Source: Methylorubrum salsuginis (GTDB lineage: Bacteria; Pseudomonadota; Alphaproteobacteria; Rhizobiales; Beijerinckiaceae). Taken from it: 64,000 nucleotides of DNA. How positions within the stretch are numbered: the first letter of the stretch is position 1; each line of letters opens with the position of its first letter. The notes under the pieces were generated by a model. The model worked only from the letters and a program-made list of their open reading frames with translations. It ran no database searches and had not been told where the DNA came from. Positions 54,292 through 63,640 of this stretch are shown piece by piece. A program made the translations under genes and the position numbers. Location of the stretch: NCBI RefSeq assembly GCF_900114375.1, contig NZ_FOSV01000001.1, positions 539,208-603,207 of the forward strand, in the 5' to 3' direction.

Positions 54292-54630
54292 TCAGGGCTC
54301 GGCTGCGGCGGAGCGCGGCGGCGCGAAGCGGCGCAGATCGACCGGCCACCCGCCCTCCCCGGTCTCGGCGACCGGGCGGTCGATCGCCTCGGGCGTGCCG
54401 AGCGTGAGGGTGCGGCTGCGCCCGGCCCCCTTGGGCGCGCGGATCACCGCATCGGCCTCGGGGCGTCCCGCCCCACCGCCGCGCAGGGGCCGGGCGGAAA
54501 AGTCCATCCCGACCTCGCGCCCCGACAGGCCGGCGCGCGGCAGCGTCTGCGCGAAACAGGGGAGCACGAGCGCGACCGATCCGGAGCCTAGACCGAACAG
54601 GGCGATCAGTATCGGCCGCGGGAGGATCAT
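54292..54630 (-). CDS. Small exported protein upstream of the pseudopilin genes, unknown
   Basis: The 112-residue product starts with a hydrophobic signal-like helix (ILPRPILIALFGLGSGSVALVLPCFA) and continues with a basic, Gly- and Pro-rich stretch. No family is recognised. It ends 13 bases before gspH on the same strand, so it is probably part of the secretion operon. An alternative start at 54690 would lengthen it by 20 residues but would overlap the inverted repeat. Confidence 0.55.
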   Translation of the reverse strand: MILPRPILIALFGLGSGSVALVLPCFAQTLPRAGLSGREVGMDFSARPLRGGGAGRPEADAVIRAPKGAGRSRTLTLGTPEAIDRPVAETGEGGWPVDLRRFAPPRSAAAEP

Positions 54631-54649
54631 CGAGGCGAATCCGATGAGC

Positions 54650-54705
54650 GAAGCTTCACCGCTATAGGACAGGCCGGCAACACCGTCCATGCACGGTGAA
54701 GCTTC
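54650..54705. promoter_or_regulatory. 12-bp inverted repeat, candidate operator
   Basis: GAAGCTTCACCG (54650-54661) and CGGTGAAGCTTC (54694-54705) form a perfect inverted repeat 32 bases apart, immediately upstream of the small protein/gsp operon and on the side of the divergent RND pump genes. It fits a dimer-of-dimers regulator site; the regulator is unknown. The rest of the gap to 54981 shows no gene. Confidence 0.45.
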
Positions 54706-54981
54706 CCGCCCGAATTTATTCGGCGTGGGATTTTCGCAACGCTCCGGGAAATCAGTGCAAATCCCCCGAATGGGGGATGCGGACGCTCGCGAAGCCGCCG
54801 TTCTACAGTCTTCGGGCCGAGTCGGAGGCTTGGCGCCCTCCCCGGCAAGGATGAATCCCGCTGCGGCATCGCGGCGCGCCGCTGTTGCGCTCCGTATCCG
54901 GACATAGAACGGAAACATGGCCGGGCTCTGTGTGCCGCCCGGCTTCGCCCCATCCCAAGGCCGTGCATTCGAAGGGCGCGC

Positions 54982-57900
54982 ATGGGTCTCGTTCAGTACG
55001 CGCTCAAGTTCCGCATCACGACCTACGTGCTCGCCGTGCTGATGATGCTCGGCGGCGTGGGCGCGGTCGTGGTCACCCCGAAGGACGTGCTGCCCACCGT
55101 CGACATCCCCGTCGTCGTCGTGGTCTGGACCTATACGGGTCTCTCCGCGCCCGAGATGGAGAAGCGGATCACGACCTATTCCGAGTTCGGAATCTCCAAC
55201 AACGTCAACAACATCGCCCGGATGGAATCGACCAGCCTGCAAGGCACGTCGATCATGAAGATCTATTTCGACCCCTCGGTCAGCATCGATCTCGCCATCG
55301 CCCAGATCGTCTCGTCCACGAACTCGATCCGCGCCCTGATGCCGCCGGGCGTGCAGCCGCCGGTGATCGTGCGCTTCTCCGCCTCCTCGGTGCCGGTGAT
55401 CCAGCTCGCGCTGACCTCGACCAAGGACAGCCTCAACAAGGTCTACGACTACGCGCAGTACCGTATCCGCCAGCGCCTGACGCAGGTGCCGGGCTCGACG
55501 CTCCCCTCCCCGTTCGGGGGTGCACCGCGTCAGATCATGGTCGATCTCGACCTGCATGCCCTGCGCGCGCTCGGCCTGACGCCGCTGGATGTCACCAACG
55601 CCGTCACCCAGCAGAACCTGACGATCCCCTCGGGGCTGACCAAGATCGGCGAGCAGCAATATCCGGTGCAGATGAACGCGACGCCGGACGCGATCGCGAG
55701 CCTCAACGAGATGCCGATCCGGGTCGTCGGCGGGCAGCCGGTGCTGGTGCGTGACGTGGCCTATGTCCGCGATGGCGGCCCGCCGCAGGTCAACATCGTG
55801 CGGGCCGACGGGGCCGCCTCGGTGCTGATGCGCGTGCTCAAGAACGGCACCGCCTCGACGCTCGACGTCGTCAACAACCTCAAGGCGGCTTTGCCCGACA
55901 TCCGCGCGGCGGCCCCCGAGGGGATGGAGATCAAGCCGCTGTTCGACCAGTCGGTCTTCGTCTCGGCCGCCATCGAGGGCGTGCTGCACGAAGCCGCCAT
56001 CGCTGCGGCGCTGACGGGGCTCACGATCCTGCTCTTCCTCGGCTCGTGGCGCTCGACGCTGATCGTGCTGGTCTCGATCCCGCTCTGCATCATGACCTCG
56101 CTGGCGATCCTCGCCGCGCTCGGTCAGACCATCAACGTGATGACGCTTGGCGGGCTGGCGCTCGCGGTCGGCATCCTCGTGGACGACGCGACGGTCGCGA
56201 TCGAGAACACCTACCGCCTGTTCGAGGAGGGGCGCCCGTTCCGCAACTCGGTGGTCGAGGGCGCGGCCGGCATCGCCAAGCCGGCCCTGATCTCGACGCT
56301 GTCGATCTGCGCCGCCTTCGTCTCGGTCTTCGCGCTCACCGATACCCCCAAATACCTGTTCACGCCCCAGGCGCTCGCGGTCGTGTTCGCGATGCTGACC
56401 TCCTACCTGCTGTCGCGCACGCTCGTCCCGGTGATGATCGACGTGCTGGTGGAGCGCGAATACCTCCAGCATCACGGGCAGGAGGCGCCGCGTTCGGGCC
56501 GCATCGCGCGCGCCGCGACGTGGCTGACGCGGCCCCTCTTCTGGCTCGCGGGCGGCTTCCGCCGCCGGTTTGAGGCGTGGTTCACGGGCTTCCACCGCGG
56601 CTATGTCGGGCTGCTGCACGTGGTGCTGCGCCGCCGGTTCGCGACGCTGACGCTGGTGGGCCTGCTGTTTGCCGGCACCGGCGTGCTGTTCGTCCGGACC
56701 GGGCAGGACTACTTCCCGCAGGTCGAATCGAGCCAGATGACGCTCCACCTGCGCACCCGCGCCGGCATGCGCATCGAGACCGCCGAGCAGGTCTTCGCCG
56801 AGGTGCAGAAGGTGGTGCGCGAGGTGATCCCCGCCGAAGAGATCGGGCAGATCCTCGACAATATCGGCCTGCCGTCGAACAACTACAACTTCGCCTTCTC
56901 CGACGGCTCATTCGTGTCATACAACGACGGGCAGATGCTGATTGACCTGAAGGAAGGCCACGGTCCGGTCTCGGACTACATGCGCCGCCTGCGCGAGGTG
57001 CTGCACGAGCGCTTCCCCGACCTGACGGTCTACTTCCAGCCCTCGGACATCATCACCCAGATCCTCAATTTCGGCGTCATCTCGCAGATCGACGTGCAGG
57101 TCTCCGGCCGCAACACCGAGAAGGATCTGGCCGCCGCCCGCCGTATCGAGGCGCGGCTCAAAGCCATGCCCGGCCTCGTCGATGTCCATCTCCACCAGAT
57201 CGTCGACGTGCCGCAATTCTACATCGACGTGGACCGGCGCCTCGCTTCCGAGCTCGGCCTGACGCAGCAGCAGGTGGCCCAGAGCCTCAACGTCTCGCTG
57301 TCGGGCTCCTTCCAGGTGACGCCGAACTTCTGGACCGATCCGAAGACCGGCATCCCCTATCAGCTCTGGGTGCAGACCCCGGAATACCGCAACGATTCGC
57401 TCACCGCGCTCCAGAACACCCCGCTCTTCGCCCGCGCCTCCATGACCGGCGGGTTCGGGCCGGGCGCGCTGACGCTGCTTTCCAGCGTGGCCACCATCAC
57501 CCGCCAGCCGACCCAGACGGTGATCAACCACGTCAACACGCAGCCGACCTTCAACGTCTACGCCGCGGTGCAGGACCGCGACCTCGGCTCGGTGGCCCGC
57601 GAGATCGACAAGATCGTCCAGGAAGAACAGAAGGCGCTGCCGGCGCCCGACAAGATCACCGTGCGCGGCCAGATCGAGAACATGCGCTCGGCCTTCTTCC
57701 GCCTCGGCATCGGGCTCGGCATCGCGCTCGTCGCCGTCTACCTGCTTATGGCGGTGAACTATCAGAGTTGGGGCGACCCCTTCGTGGTGCTGGCGGCGCT
57801 GCCCGTCGCGTTTTGCGGCATCGTCGCGGCCCTGTTCATCACCAACACGGCGTTCTCGATCCCCTCGCTGTTCGGGGCGATCATGTCGGTCGGCATCGCC

Positions 57901-58212
57901 TCGGCCAACTCGATCCTGCTCGTCACCTTCGCCAAGGAGCACCGCGAGGCCACCGGCTGCTCGGCGCACGAGGCCGCCATCGCCGCGGGCGAGACGCGGC
58001 TTCGCCCGGTGCTGATGACCGCGGGCGCGATGTTCCTCGGGCTCATCCCGATGGCGCTCGGCACCGGCGAGGGCGGCGAGCAGAATGCGGCGCTCGCCCG
58101 CGCCGTTATGGGCGGCATCGCGCTCGGCACCCCCGCGACGCTGCTGTTCGTGCCGTTCCTCTACACCCTGCTGCGCCGCGGCGAGGTCAAGCCGCTTCAG
58201 GATTATGTATGA
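54982..58212 (+). CDS. RND-family efflux transporter permease
   Basis: The 1076-residue inner-membrane pump has 12 helices and two large periplasmic loops. The N-terminus (YALKFRITTYVLAVLMMLGG) and the helix-4 motif LALAVGILVDDATVAIENTYR, whose two Asp belong to the proton relay, place it with hydrophobe/amphiphile-type RND pumps rather than metal pumps. The second half begins near TFATLTLVGLLFAGTGVLF. A partner fusion protein overlaps its end; no TolC-type outer-membrane gene is nearby. Substrates are unknown. Confidence 0.92.
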   Translation: MGLVQYALKFRITTYVLAVLMMLGGVGAVVVTPKDVLPTVDIPVVVVVWTYTGLSAPEMEKRITTYSEFGISNNVNNIARMESTSLQGTSIMKIYFDPSVSIDLAIAQIVSSTNSIRALMPPGVQPPVIVRFSASSVPVIQLALTSTKDSLNKVYDYAQYRIRQRLTQVPGSTLPSPFGGAPRQIMVDLDLHALRALGLTPLDVTNAVTQQNLTIPSGLTKIGEQQYPVQMNATPDAIASLNEMPIRVVGGQPVLVRDVAYVRDGGPPQVNIVRADGAASVLMRVLKNGTASTLDVVNNLKAALPDIRAAAPEGMEIKPLFDQSVFVSAAIEGVLHEAAIAAALTGLTILLFLGSWRSTLIVLVSIPLCIMTSLAILAALGQTINVMTLGGLALAVGILVDDATVAIENTYRLFEEGRPFRNSVVEGAAGIAKPALISTLSICAAFVSVFALTDTPKYLFTPQALAVVFAMLTSYLLSRTLVPVMIDVLVEREYLQHHGQEAPRSGRIARAATWLTRPLFWLAGGFRRRFEAWFTGFHRGYVGLLHVVLRRRFATLTLVGLLFAGTGVLFVRTGQDYFPQVESSQMTLHLRTRAGMRIETAEQVFAEVQKVVREVIPAEEIGQILDNIGLPSNNYNFAFSDGSFVSYNDGQMLIDLKEGHGPVSDYMRRLREVLHERFPDLTVYFQPSDIITQILNFGVISQIDVQVSGRNTEKDLAAARRIEARLKAMPGLVDVHLHQIVDVPQFYIDVDRRLASELGLTQQQVAQSLNVSLSGSFQVTPNFWTDPKTGIPYQLWVQTPEYRNDSLTALQNTPLFARASMTGGFGPGALTLLSSVATITRQPTQTVINHVNTQPTFNVYAAVQDRDLGSVAREIDKIVQEEQKALPAPDKITVRGQIENMRSAFFRLGIGLGIALVAVYLLMAVNYQSWGDPFVVLAALPVAFCGIVAALFITNTAFSIPSLFGAIMSVGIASANSILLVTFAKEHREATGCSAHEAAIAAGETRLRPVLMTAGAMFLGLIPMALGTGEGGEQNAALARAVMGGIALGTPATLLFVPFLYTLLRRGEVKPLQDYV

Positions 58213-59533
58213 TGTCCGCGACCAAGGTGGCGCGAAGCCGCAACCCCAGGATCGGCCGGTGAGCCAGCCCCAGAAGACGTCCTCCGGCGACATCCCGCCG
58301 CCCCCGCGCAAGCGCGGCTTCCTTCTGGCCGCCCTCGTCGCCGCGGGGCTGATCGCCTGGGGGGCGCACGGCCATTCCGAGCGCGCGGCCCGCGCCGAGG
58401 AAACGCAGCGGCGCCAGAACACGTTCGTGCCGAAACTCCGCACGGTCGAGGCCAAGCGCCTCGAAGGCCCCGTCTCGCTGACCCTGCCGGGCCAGACCGA
58501 GCCCTTCGCCACCGCGCGCATCTTCGCCCGCGCCACCGGCTACATCGCCGAGCGCCGGATCGATCTCGGCTCCCGCGTCAAGAAGGGCGACGTGCTCCTG
58601 CGCATCGCCGCCCCTGATCTCGACCAGCAGCTCGCCCAAGCCGAGGCGCAGCTCGGCCAGCTCCAGGCGCAATTGCTCCGCGCCAAGGCCATGGTCGATC
58701 AGGCGAAAGCCAACGTGAACCTCGCCCAGGTGACGAACTCGCGCACCTCGACGCTCGCCGGACAGGGCTGGGCCTCGAAGCAGAACGCCGACAACACCCA
58801 GGCCGGGGTGCTGTCGCAGGCCGCCAACCTCGCCTCGGCCGAGGCCGACGTGAAGGTCGCCGAGGCCAACATCAAGGCGCAGGAGGCGACCGTCGGCCGG
58901 CTCAAGGCGCTGACCGGGTTCGAGACCGTCACCGCCCCCTTCGACGGCGTGGTCACGGCCCGCAACGTCGATGTCGGCGACCTCGTCCAGGCCGATGCGG
59001 GCTCCGGCACGCCGCTCCTGTCGATGGACCGGGACGACGTGCTGCGTATCTCGGTCAACGTCCCGCAGAACGCCGCCATCGGCGTCGGGCCGGGTGTGGC
59101 CGCCGAGATCAAGGTGCCGCAGATGCCCGGCCGCACCTTCACCGGCAAGGTCGAGCGCTCCTCGGTGGCGCTGCTCGCCTCCTCCCGCACGCTCACGACC
59201 CAAGTCGACGTGCCGAACCCCGACCGGGTGCTGCGCCCCGGCCTCTACGTCTACGTCACGCTGGCGATTCCCCGCACCGGCGCCCCGACGGTGGCGGTGC
59301 CGGCCGAGGCGCTCGTGTTCAACCAGGGCGGCACCCGCGTGGCGCTCGCCCGCGACGATGACACGGCCACCTGGGCCAACGTCCACATCGCCCGCGACAA
59401 GGGCACGAGTGTCGAGGTCGATCAGGGGCTGTCAGGTGGCGAGCGCCTGATCCTCAGCCCCCCCGCCGACCTCAAGGAAGGCGGCCGTATCGCGCCCCAG
59501 CCGGACAAGCCGACGCATTCGGCGCAGAAGTGA
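58205..59533 (+). CDS. RND periplasmic membrane-fusion protein (HlyD family)
   Basis: The 442-residue protein has an N-terminal membrane anchor (RGFLLAALVAAGLIAWGAHG), a lipoyl/barrel-sandwich domain (GYIAERRIDLGSRVKKGDVLLRI with its partner FDGVVTARNVDVGDLVQ), an alpha-helical coiled hairpin between them, and a beta-barrel (LRISVNVPQNAAIGVG). It links the pump to an outer-membrane channel. The ATG at 58205 lies inside the pump gene (8-base overlap); a GTG at 58259 is possible. Confidence 0.92.
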   Translation: MYDVRDQGGAKPQPQDRPVSQPQKTSSGDIPPPPRKRGFLLAALVAAGLIAWGAHGHSERAARAEETQRRQNTFVPKLRTVEAKRLEGPVSLTLPGQTEPFATARIFARATGYIAERRIDLGSRVKKGDVLLRIAAPDLDQQLAQAEAQLGQLQAQLLRAKAMVDQAKANVNLAQVTNSRTSTLAGQGWASKQNADNTQAGVLSQAANLASAEADVKVAEANIKAQEATVGRLKALTGFETVTAPFDGVVTARNVDVGDLVQADAGSGTPLLSMDRDDVLRISVNVPQNAAIGVGPGVAAEIKVPQMPGRTFTGKVERSSVALLASSRTLTTQVDVPNPDRVLRPGLYVYVTLAIPRTGAPTVAVPAEALVFNQGGTRVALARDDDTATWANVHIARDKGTSVEVDQGLSGGERLILSPPADLKEGGRIAPQPDKPTHSAQK

Positions 59534-59596
59534 TTTTTTTTCGTCGTCTCATCCTGAAAGCGGCCGTGCGCCCTCCGTCGCGACCGGTGCGAGGCG

Positions 59597-60895
59597 TCAG
59601 CTGCGGAATTCGCCGTCTCGAGGCTGCCGCCCGAGCCGGGCGGCGAGCAGGCCGGTGAGGACGAGGAGCAGCCCGACCGCGGCGAGCGCCGCGTCGAAGC
59701 GGCCGGTGGCGTCCTTGATCCAGCCCATCAGCGACGGACCGACGAATCCGCCGACGCTGCCCACCGCGTTGACCAGGGCGATGCCGCCCGCCGCCGCCCG
59801 GCCGCGCAGCAGCGCCGTCGGCAGCGTCCAGAAGGTCGGGAGCGCGGCGAACACACCCATGGCGGCGGCGCTCAGCGCCAGGATCGAGACGAGCGGGTGT
59901 GAGGCTTGGCTCGCGACGGCCAGCGCCAGCCCGGCCGCGATTGCCGGGCCGCCGGTGTGCCACGCGCGCTCGCCGGTCGCGTCCGAGCGGCGGGTCCAGG
60001 GCACCATCACGGCCGCGGCCGCGAGATAGGGCAAAGCGGCGACGAAGCCGGTGGCGAGGGGCTTCAGGCCGAAGCCGGAGACGATCTGCGGCAGCCACAT
60101 CCCGACGGCGTAGAGCCCGGTGCTGAGCCCGAAATAGACGAGCGCCAGCCCGAGGAGGCGCGGCTGGAGCAGGGCCGCCGACAGGGGACGCCGCGCCTCC
60201 GCCGGTCGGGGATCGGCGGCGAGTTGCGCCGCGAGGGCGGCGCGCTCCTGCGGCGTCAGCCAATCGGCCTGGGCCGGGCGATCGGTCAGGACGATGAGGG
60301 CGAAGAACCCGAGCACGAGGCTCGGGACCGCCTCGATCAGGTAGAGCCATTGCCAGCCGGCGAGGCCCGCAACCCCGTCGGCGGCGGTGAGGATCAGGCC
60401 CGAGACCGGCCCGCCGAAGGCCGCCGAGAGCGGCACCGCCACCATGAAGGTGCCGACGATCCGGGCCCGCTCCGCGGCCGGAAACCACTGGGTGAGGTAG
60501 AGGATGATGCCGGGGAAGAATCCGGCTTCCGCCAGCCCCAGGGCGAGGCGCAGGCCGTAGAACGAGGCCTCGCCCGCGGCGAAGGCGGTGGCGCCGGAGA
60601 TCAGCGACCACGTCACCATGATCCGCGCGATCCAGAGCCGCGCGCCGACCCGCTCCAGGATGAGGTTGCTCGGCACCTCGAAGGCGACGTAGCCGAGGAA
60701 GAACAGGCCGGCGCCGAAGCCGTAGGCGGAGGCCGACAGGCCGAGGTCGCGGTTCATCGTGAGCGCGGCGAAGCTCACGTTGACCCGGTCGAGATAGGCG
60801 CAGAAGTAGCACAGCATCAGGAACGGCAGCAGCCGCCGCGCAGCCTTCCGGCGGGCGGCGGCTGCGGCGTCCGGGTTCGAGGAGGCGAGGCTCAC
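59597..60895 (-). CDS. MFS transporter, anion:cation symporter (ACS) type
   Basis: The 432-residue protein has 12 membrane helices. The start (RLLPFLMLCYFCAYLDRVNVSFAALTM) and the FEVPSNLILERVGARLWIARIMVTWSLIS loop are the ACS-family signature; members take up organic anions such as tartrate, phthalate or galactonate. The substrate cannot be named. Its start overlaps the stop of the upstream small gene (ATGA). It is convergent with the fusion protein gene. Confidence 0.92.
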   Translation of the reverse strand: MSLASSNPDAAAAARRKAARRLLPFLMLCYFCAYLDRVNVSFAALTMNRDLGLSASAYGFGAGLFFLGYVAFEVPSNLILERVGARLWIARIMVTWSLISGATAFAAGEASFYGLRLALGLAEAGFFPGIILYLTQWFPAAERARIVGTFMVAVPLSAAFGGPVSGLILTAADGVAGLAGWQWLYLIEAVPSLVLGFFALIVLTDRPAQADWLTPQERAALAAQLAADPRPAEARRPLSAALLQPRLLGLALVYFGLSTGLYAVGMWLPQIVSGFGLKPLATGFVAALPYLAAAAVMVPWTRRSDATGERAWHTGGPAIAAGLALAVASQASHPLVSILALSAAAMGVFAALPTFWTLPTALLRGRAAAGGIALVNAVGSVGGFVGPSLMGWIKDATGRFDAALAAVGLLLVLTGLLAARLGRQPRDGEFRS

Positions 60896-61380
60896 GCGTC
60901 CCGGTCGTCGGGTTGCGCGTCGTCGTCGTCCTCGTGCTCGTCCTGCGGCGTGTCCGGGGCGGGGCGCGGGCCGGTGACGGCGGTGACGAAGTCGCCCTTG
61001 CGCAGGGCCTCGCCGCTCGACACCATCACGCTGAGATAGGAGGCGAGCGTGTTGGGCGCGACATCCGGCAGGCGCCGGGCGATCTCGGCCTGGGACAGGC
61101 CGGTCGGCCCCGCGCTCTCCAGCAAGGCCCGCAGCCGGCCCTTGGCGGAATTCGCCCGCGGCCCGCGGCTGCCGCGCCCGCGGCCCGCACGGGGGACGCC
61201 GTCCTCCATCGCCGCCACGGTCTCGGGCAACGGCGTGCCCTCCACGATGGCGGCGAGCGAACGCTCGGCAAGCCGCAACTTGGCGAGTTCCTCCGAGATC
61301 CGGTCGTACTCGCCCTGAAGATCGGCCAAGCGACGACGGATGTCGGTCAGCGTGGTCGCCAGCATGTCTCCTTCGCTCAT
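60892..61380 (-). CDS. Small coiled-coil / winged-helix-like protein, unknown
   Basis: The 162-residue protein begins with a heptad-like coiled coil (TTLTDIRRRLADLQGEYDRISEELAKLRLAE) and a basic GRGRGSRGPR linker. A compact domain with winged-helix-like spacing follows (RLRALLESAGPTGLSQAEIARRLPDVAPNTLASYLSVMVSSGEALRKG), then an acidic tail. It may bind DNA. No family name is assignable. The ATG at 61380 (MSEGDMLATTL) was preferred over an upstream in-frame start. It is translationally coupled to the MFS transporter gene. Confidence 0.65.
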   Translation of the reverse strand: MSEGDMLATTLTDIRRRLADLQGEYDRISEELAKLRLAERSLAAIVEGTPLPETVAAMEDGVPRAGRGRGSRGPRANSAKGRLRALLESAGPTGLSQAEIARRLPDVAPNTLASYLSVMVSSGEALRKGDFVTAVTGPRPAPDTPQDEHEDDDDAQPDDRDA

Positions 61381-61518
61381 CGACGGACTCAACTCCTGAT
61401 ACGGTCCGCCCCTCTCAGTCATGGCGGGGCGCGCAGGTCAATTCTTCCCGGCGGCGGGAGAGCGGATATCGCCGGGTCTTGCACAAGGGGAGGCCACCGC
61501 AAGGGGTGTGAATGGCGA

Positions 61519-61559
61519 GGGCCCGGCCGCCTTCTCCCGAAGGAGAGGCGGCCGGGCCC
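61519..61559 (-). terminator. Long perfect hairpin downstream of the Hint-domain gene
   Basis: Outer arms gggcccggccgcc/ggcggccgggccc and inner tctcc/ggaga around a cgaa tetraloop give one nearly continuous stem of about 18 bp. It is placed after the minus-strand Hint gene and before the next minus-strand gene. It has no T-tract. Confidence 0.6.
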
Positions 61560-61560
61560 C

Positions 61561-61594
61561 GGATCGTCGAGCCCGGATCGTCGAGCCCGGATCG
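61561..61594. repeat. 14-bp tandem repeat
   Basis: ggatcgtcgagccc occurs twice in tandem (61561-61574 and 61575-61588), followed by a partial third copy (ggatcg), between the hairpin and the Hint-domain gene. Confidence 0.7.
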
Positions 61595-61610
61595 TGGGGG
61601 CCCGCGTCGG

Positions 61611-63086
61611 TCAGGCGCGGCGGCGGAAGGCGGCGAGCTCGACGACGGTCTCCTGGGGAGCGACCCAGCGCGGCAGGGCCGGGGCGGCCAGAGACACCCG
61701 CAGGAACATCGTGCCGCGGCAACCCTCCCACAGGGAGGCCGGGAGCGGGGTCACGCCGTCGGTCCAGCGCCAGAGCGCCGCGCCGTCGGTGTCCAGCGGG
61801 TGGAGGCCGGTCTCGAGCCGGGCGTCGTCGAGGTCGATCGCCCGCGCGCCGGTCAGGCCGTCGTCGATCGTCAGCCCGGCGAGGCAGACGCCGAGGCGCC
61901 GGTCGTCGCTCGTGCCCGGACGGACATGGGCCGGGACGCTGACCTCGCTGACGAGGCGCACGTCGCGGGCCTCGGCCGGCAGGATGAAGCGGGCGACGAG
62001 GCCGTCGGTGTCGGGGTGGATCGTCTGCCCGTCGACGACGAGGTGGAGGTCGGCCATCGGCGCCTCGACGAGGCGCCAGCCCAGTGCCCCGGCGCGGGCC
62101 TGAAGGCGGGCGCGCACGGCCTCGACCAGCGCGCCGTCCTCGTGGAACGGGCGGCAGAAGTCGGCGGTGGTGCGGCCGGCCGGCGCGTCCGGCCCGAGGC
62201 CGATGCTGGCGACCTCGAAGAAGGCGCGGTTGCCCATGTCGAGATAGCTCTCGGCGGGCAGGCCCTCGGCCAGCAGGATGTCGTGGCTCTCCAGCTCGAC
62301 GTGCCAGTAGGTGACCTCGGCGACCTCGACCTGCGCCACCGTGGTGCCGTTGACGAGGCGGATCGCCGGGATCAGCACCTCGCCGAGCAGGTCGACGCAG
62401 ATGGCGTGGCCGGGCGAGACCAGGAGGTCGCGGGCCGGGCGGCCCTCGCCGAAGGCGTGCGCGGCGATGCGCACCGGCAGCAGGCGGGCCCGGTCGACGG
62501 CGTGGCGGCACGCGACCTTGGTATGGCCGATCCAGCGGATGGGCCGCTCTTCGCCGGAGGCGGTGACGACGCGGTCGCCGATCTGCAACGCCTCGACCGT
62601 CACGTCCCCGCGAACCGTCCGGATCGTCGTGCCCGAGGCAAAGCAGGGCGCGCTCGAGCTTTGGAGCGTCATGTTCTGGTCGGTGGGATCCGAATTGTCG
62701 TAGTAGAAGTCCTGAGAACTGTTTTTTGAGAACACCCGCTCGTCGGCACCGCCTTGCGTGCTGAAGGCCAGGCCCCGATTGTCGATACCGTAGAAGCTGT
62801 ACGAGCCGTTGCCGGAACTATTGCTGAGCCAGATGACGTTATTGTATGCTTGGTCGACAACTCCACCATTGGAGTCGTTATCAAGGGTGTTGGGCGAACT
62901 GGTAGTGTTGTTCGACGCCAGCGGGCCGGTGATGGTCCGTCCGTTGAACGTGCCGCTGATGTTCGTCACGCGGTAGCCTGAGAAGGTTCCGTTATCCACC
63001 GTATACGATCTCGGGTTGTCCTCTGTGGTCACCGTGATCGAGGTGTTAGCCGGCTCGGTAAATACGTAGTTGAAAGTTCTTGCCAT
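61611..63086 (-). CDS. Hint-domain protein (Hint_2 type), surface-like
   Basis: The 491-residue protein is a Hint (Hog/intein) self-processing-type domain protein. The nucleophile region APCFASGTTIRTVRGDVTVE (Cys148), GDRVVTASGEERPIRWIGH and SPGHAICVDLLGEVLIPA carry the block pattern. The first 145 residues are a Ser/Thr/Asn/Gly-rich repeat-poor domain with much lower GC than the rest, and no signal peptide. There is no C-terminal extein-like Asn-Cys junction, as is usual for this subfamily in alphaproteobacteria. The function is unproven; a surface or secreted adhesin-like role is inferred. Confidence 0.82.
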   Translation of the reverse strand: MARTFNYVFTEPANTSITVTTEDNPRSYTVDNGTFSGYRVTNISGTFNGRTITGPLASNNTTSSPNTLDNDSNGGVVDQAYNNVIWLSNSSGNGSYSFYGIDNRGLAFSTQGGADERVFSKNSSQDFYYDNSDPTDQNMTLQSSSAPCFASGTTIRTVRGDVTVEALQIGDRVVTASGEERPIRWIGHTKVACRHAVDRARLLPVRIAAHAFGEGRPARDLLVSPGHAICVDLLGEVLIPAIRLVNGTTVAQVEVAEVTYWHVELESHDILLAEGLPAESYLDMGNRAFFEVASIGLGPDAPAGRTTADFCRPFHEDGALVEAVRARLQARAGALGWRLVEAPMADLHLVVDGQTIHPDTDGLVARFILPAEARDVRLVSEVSVPAHVRPGTSDDRRLGVCLAGLTIDDGLTGARAIDLDDARLETGLHPLDTDGAALWRWTDGVTPLPASLWEGCRGTMFLRVSLAAPALPRWVAPQETVVELAAFRRRA

Positions 63087-63640
63087 GAAAAATGCCCCTG
63101 AAAATTCGATGCATCGACGCTAAGATTTTGAGCGCCTTGCATTAGAAAAATCATATCAGGATACGAGGTGGCGGATAGGTCCCTTTTGGGCTGCTAAACC
63201 ACAATACGCGATGATGTTGCGTGGGAGACACAATCCGAGGTTGGGCTAGCAATTGATAAGGCCCTTGGTGCTCTGGACGCCTGCAACCAGGGTGACAAAG
63301 CGTGGGGGATGTGCCCTTATCGGCCGCGTTCCAGGCAATTCGGAGTATGTAAAGATCTTTTCTTCCGCTTTCGTCGCTGTGTCGGGGATTTTGATGTTGG
63401 ACACGTCTTGATCCTCGACGATCGAAGTGTCTCTACTTTCCGTGCGGATGAGGACAGGTGGTGGACTCAATTTTCTAGAGTGAATAATCTGGATGAGCCT
63501 TGTAATTTGCGTGGTTGCATGATGAAACCGTATTGGCATCGGTGTATAGGGCTTGAGTGCCGATACGTCCGCGCACAATGCTCTGATAATTGCTATTTTG
63601 CTCGCAAGTGCTGTTAAGCTAGTATCAATGGGAGGATAAA
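63087..63640. other. Low-GC gap without a confident gene
   Basis: The 554 bases between the Hint gene and the tail-collar gene have GC well below the genome. Two overlapping frames of about 100 residues (63246-63578 minus, 63309-63617 plus) are open, but neither resembles a known family; the minus one looks slightly more protein-like. Promoters for both flanking genes should lie here. Confidence 0.5.

Noticed and set aside
63246..63578. Two overlapping 100-110 residue frames in the low-GC gap
   Set aside because: No family resemblance or clear ribosome site; kept only as part of the gap description.
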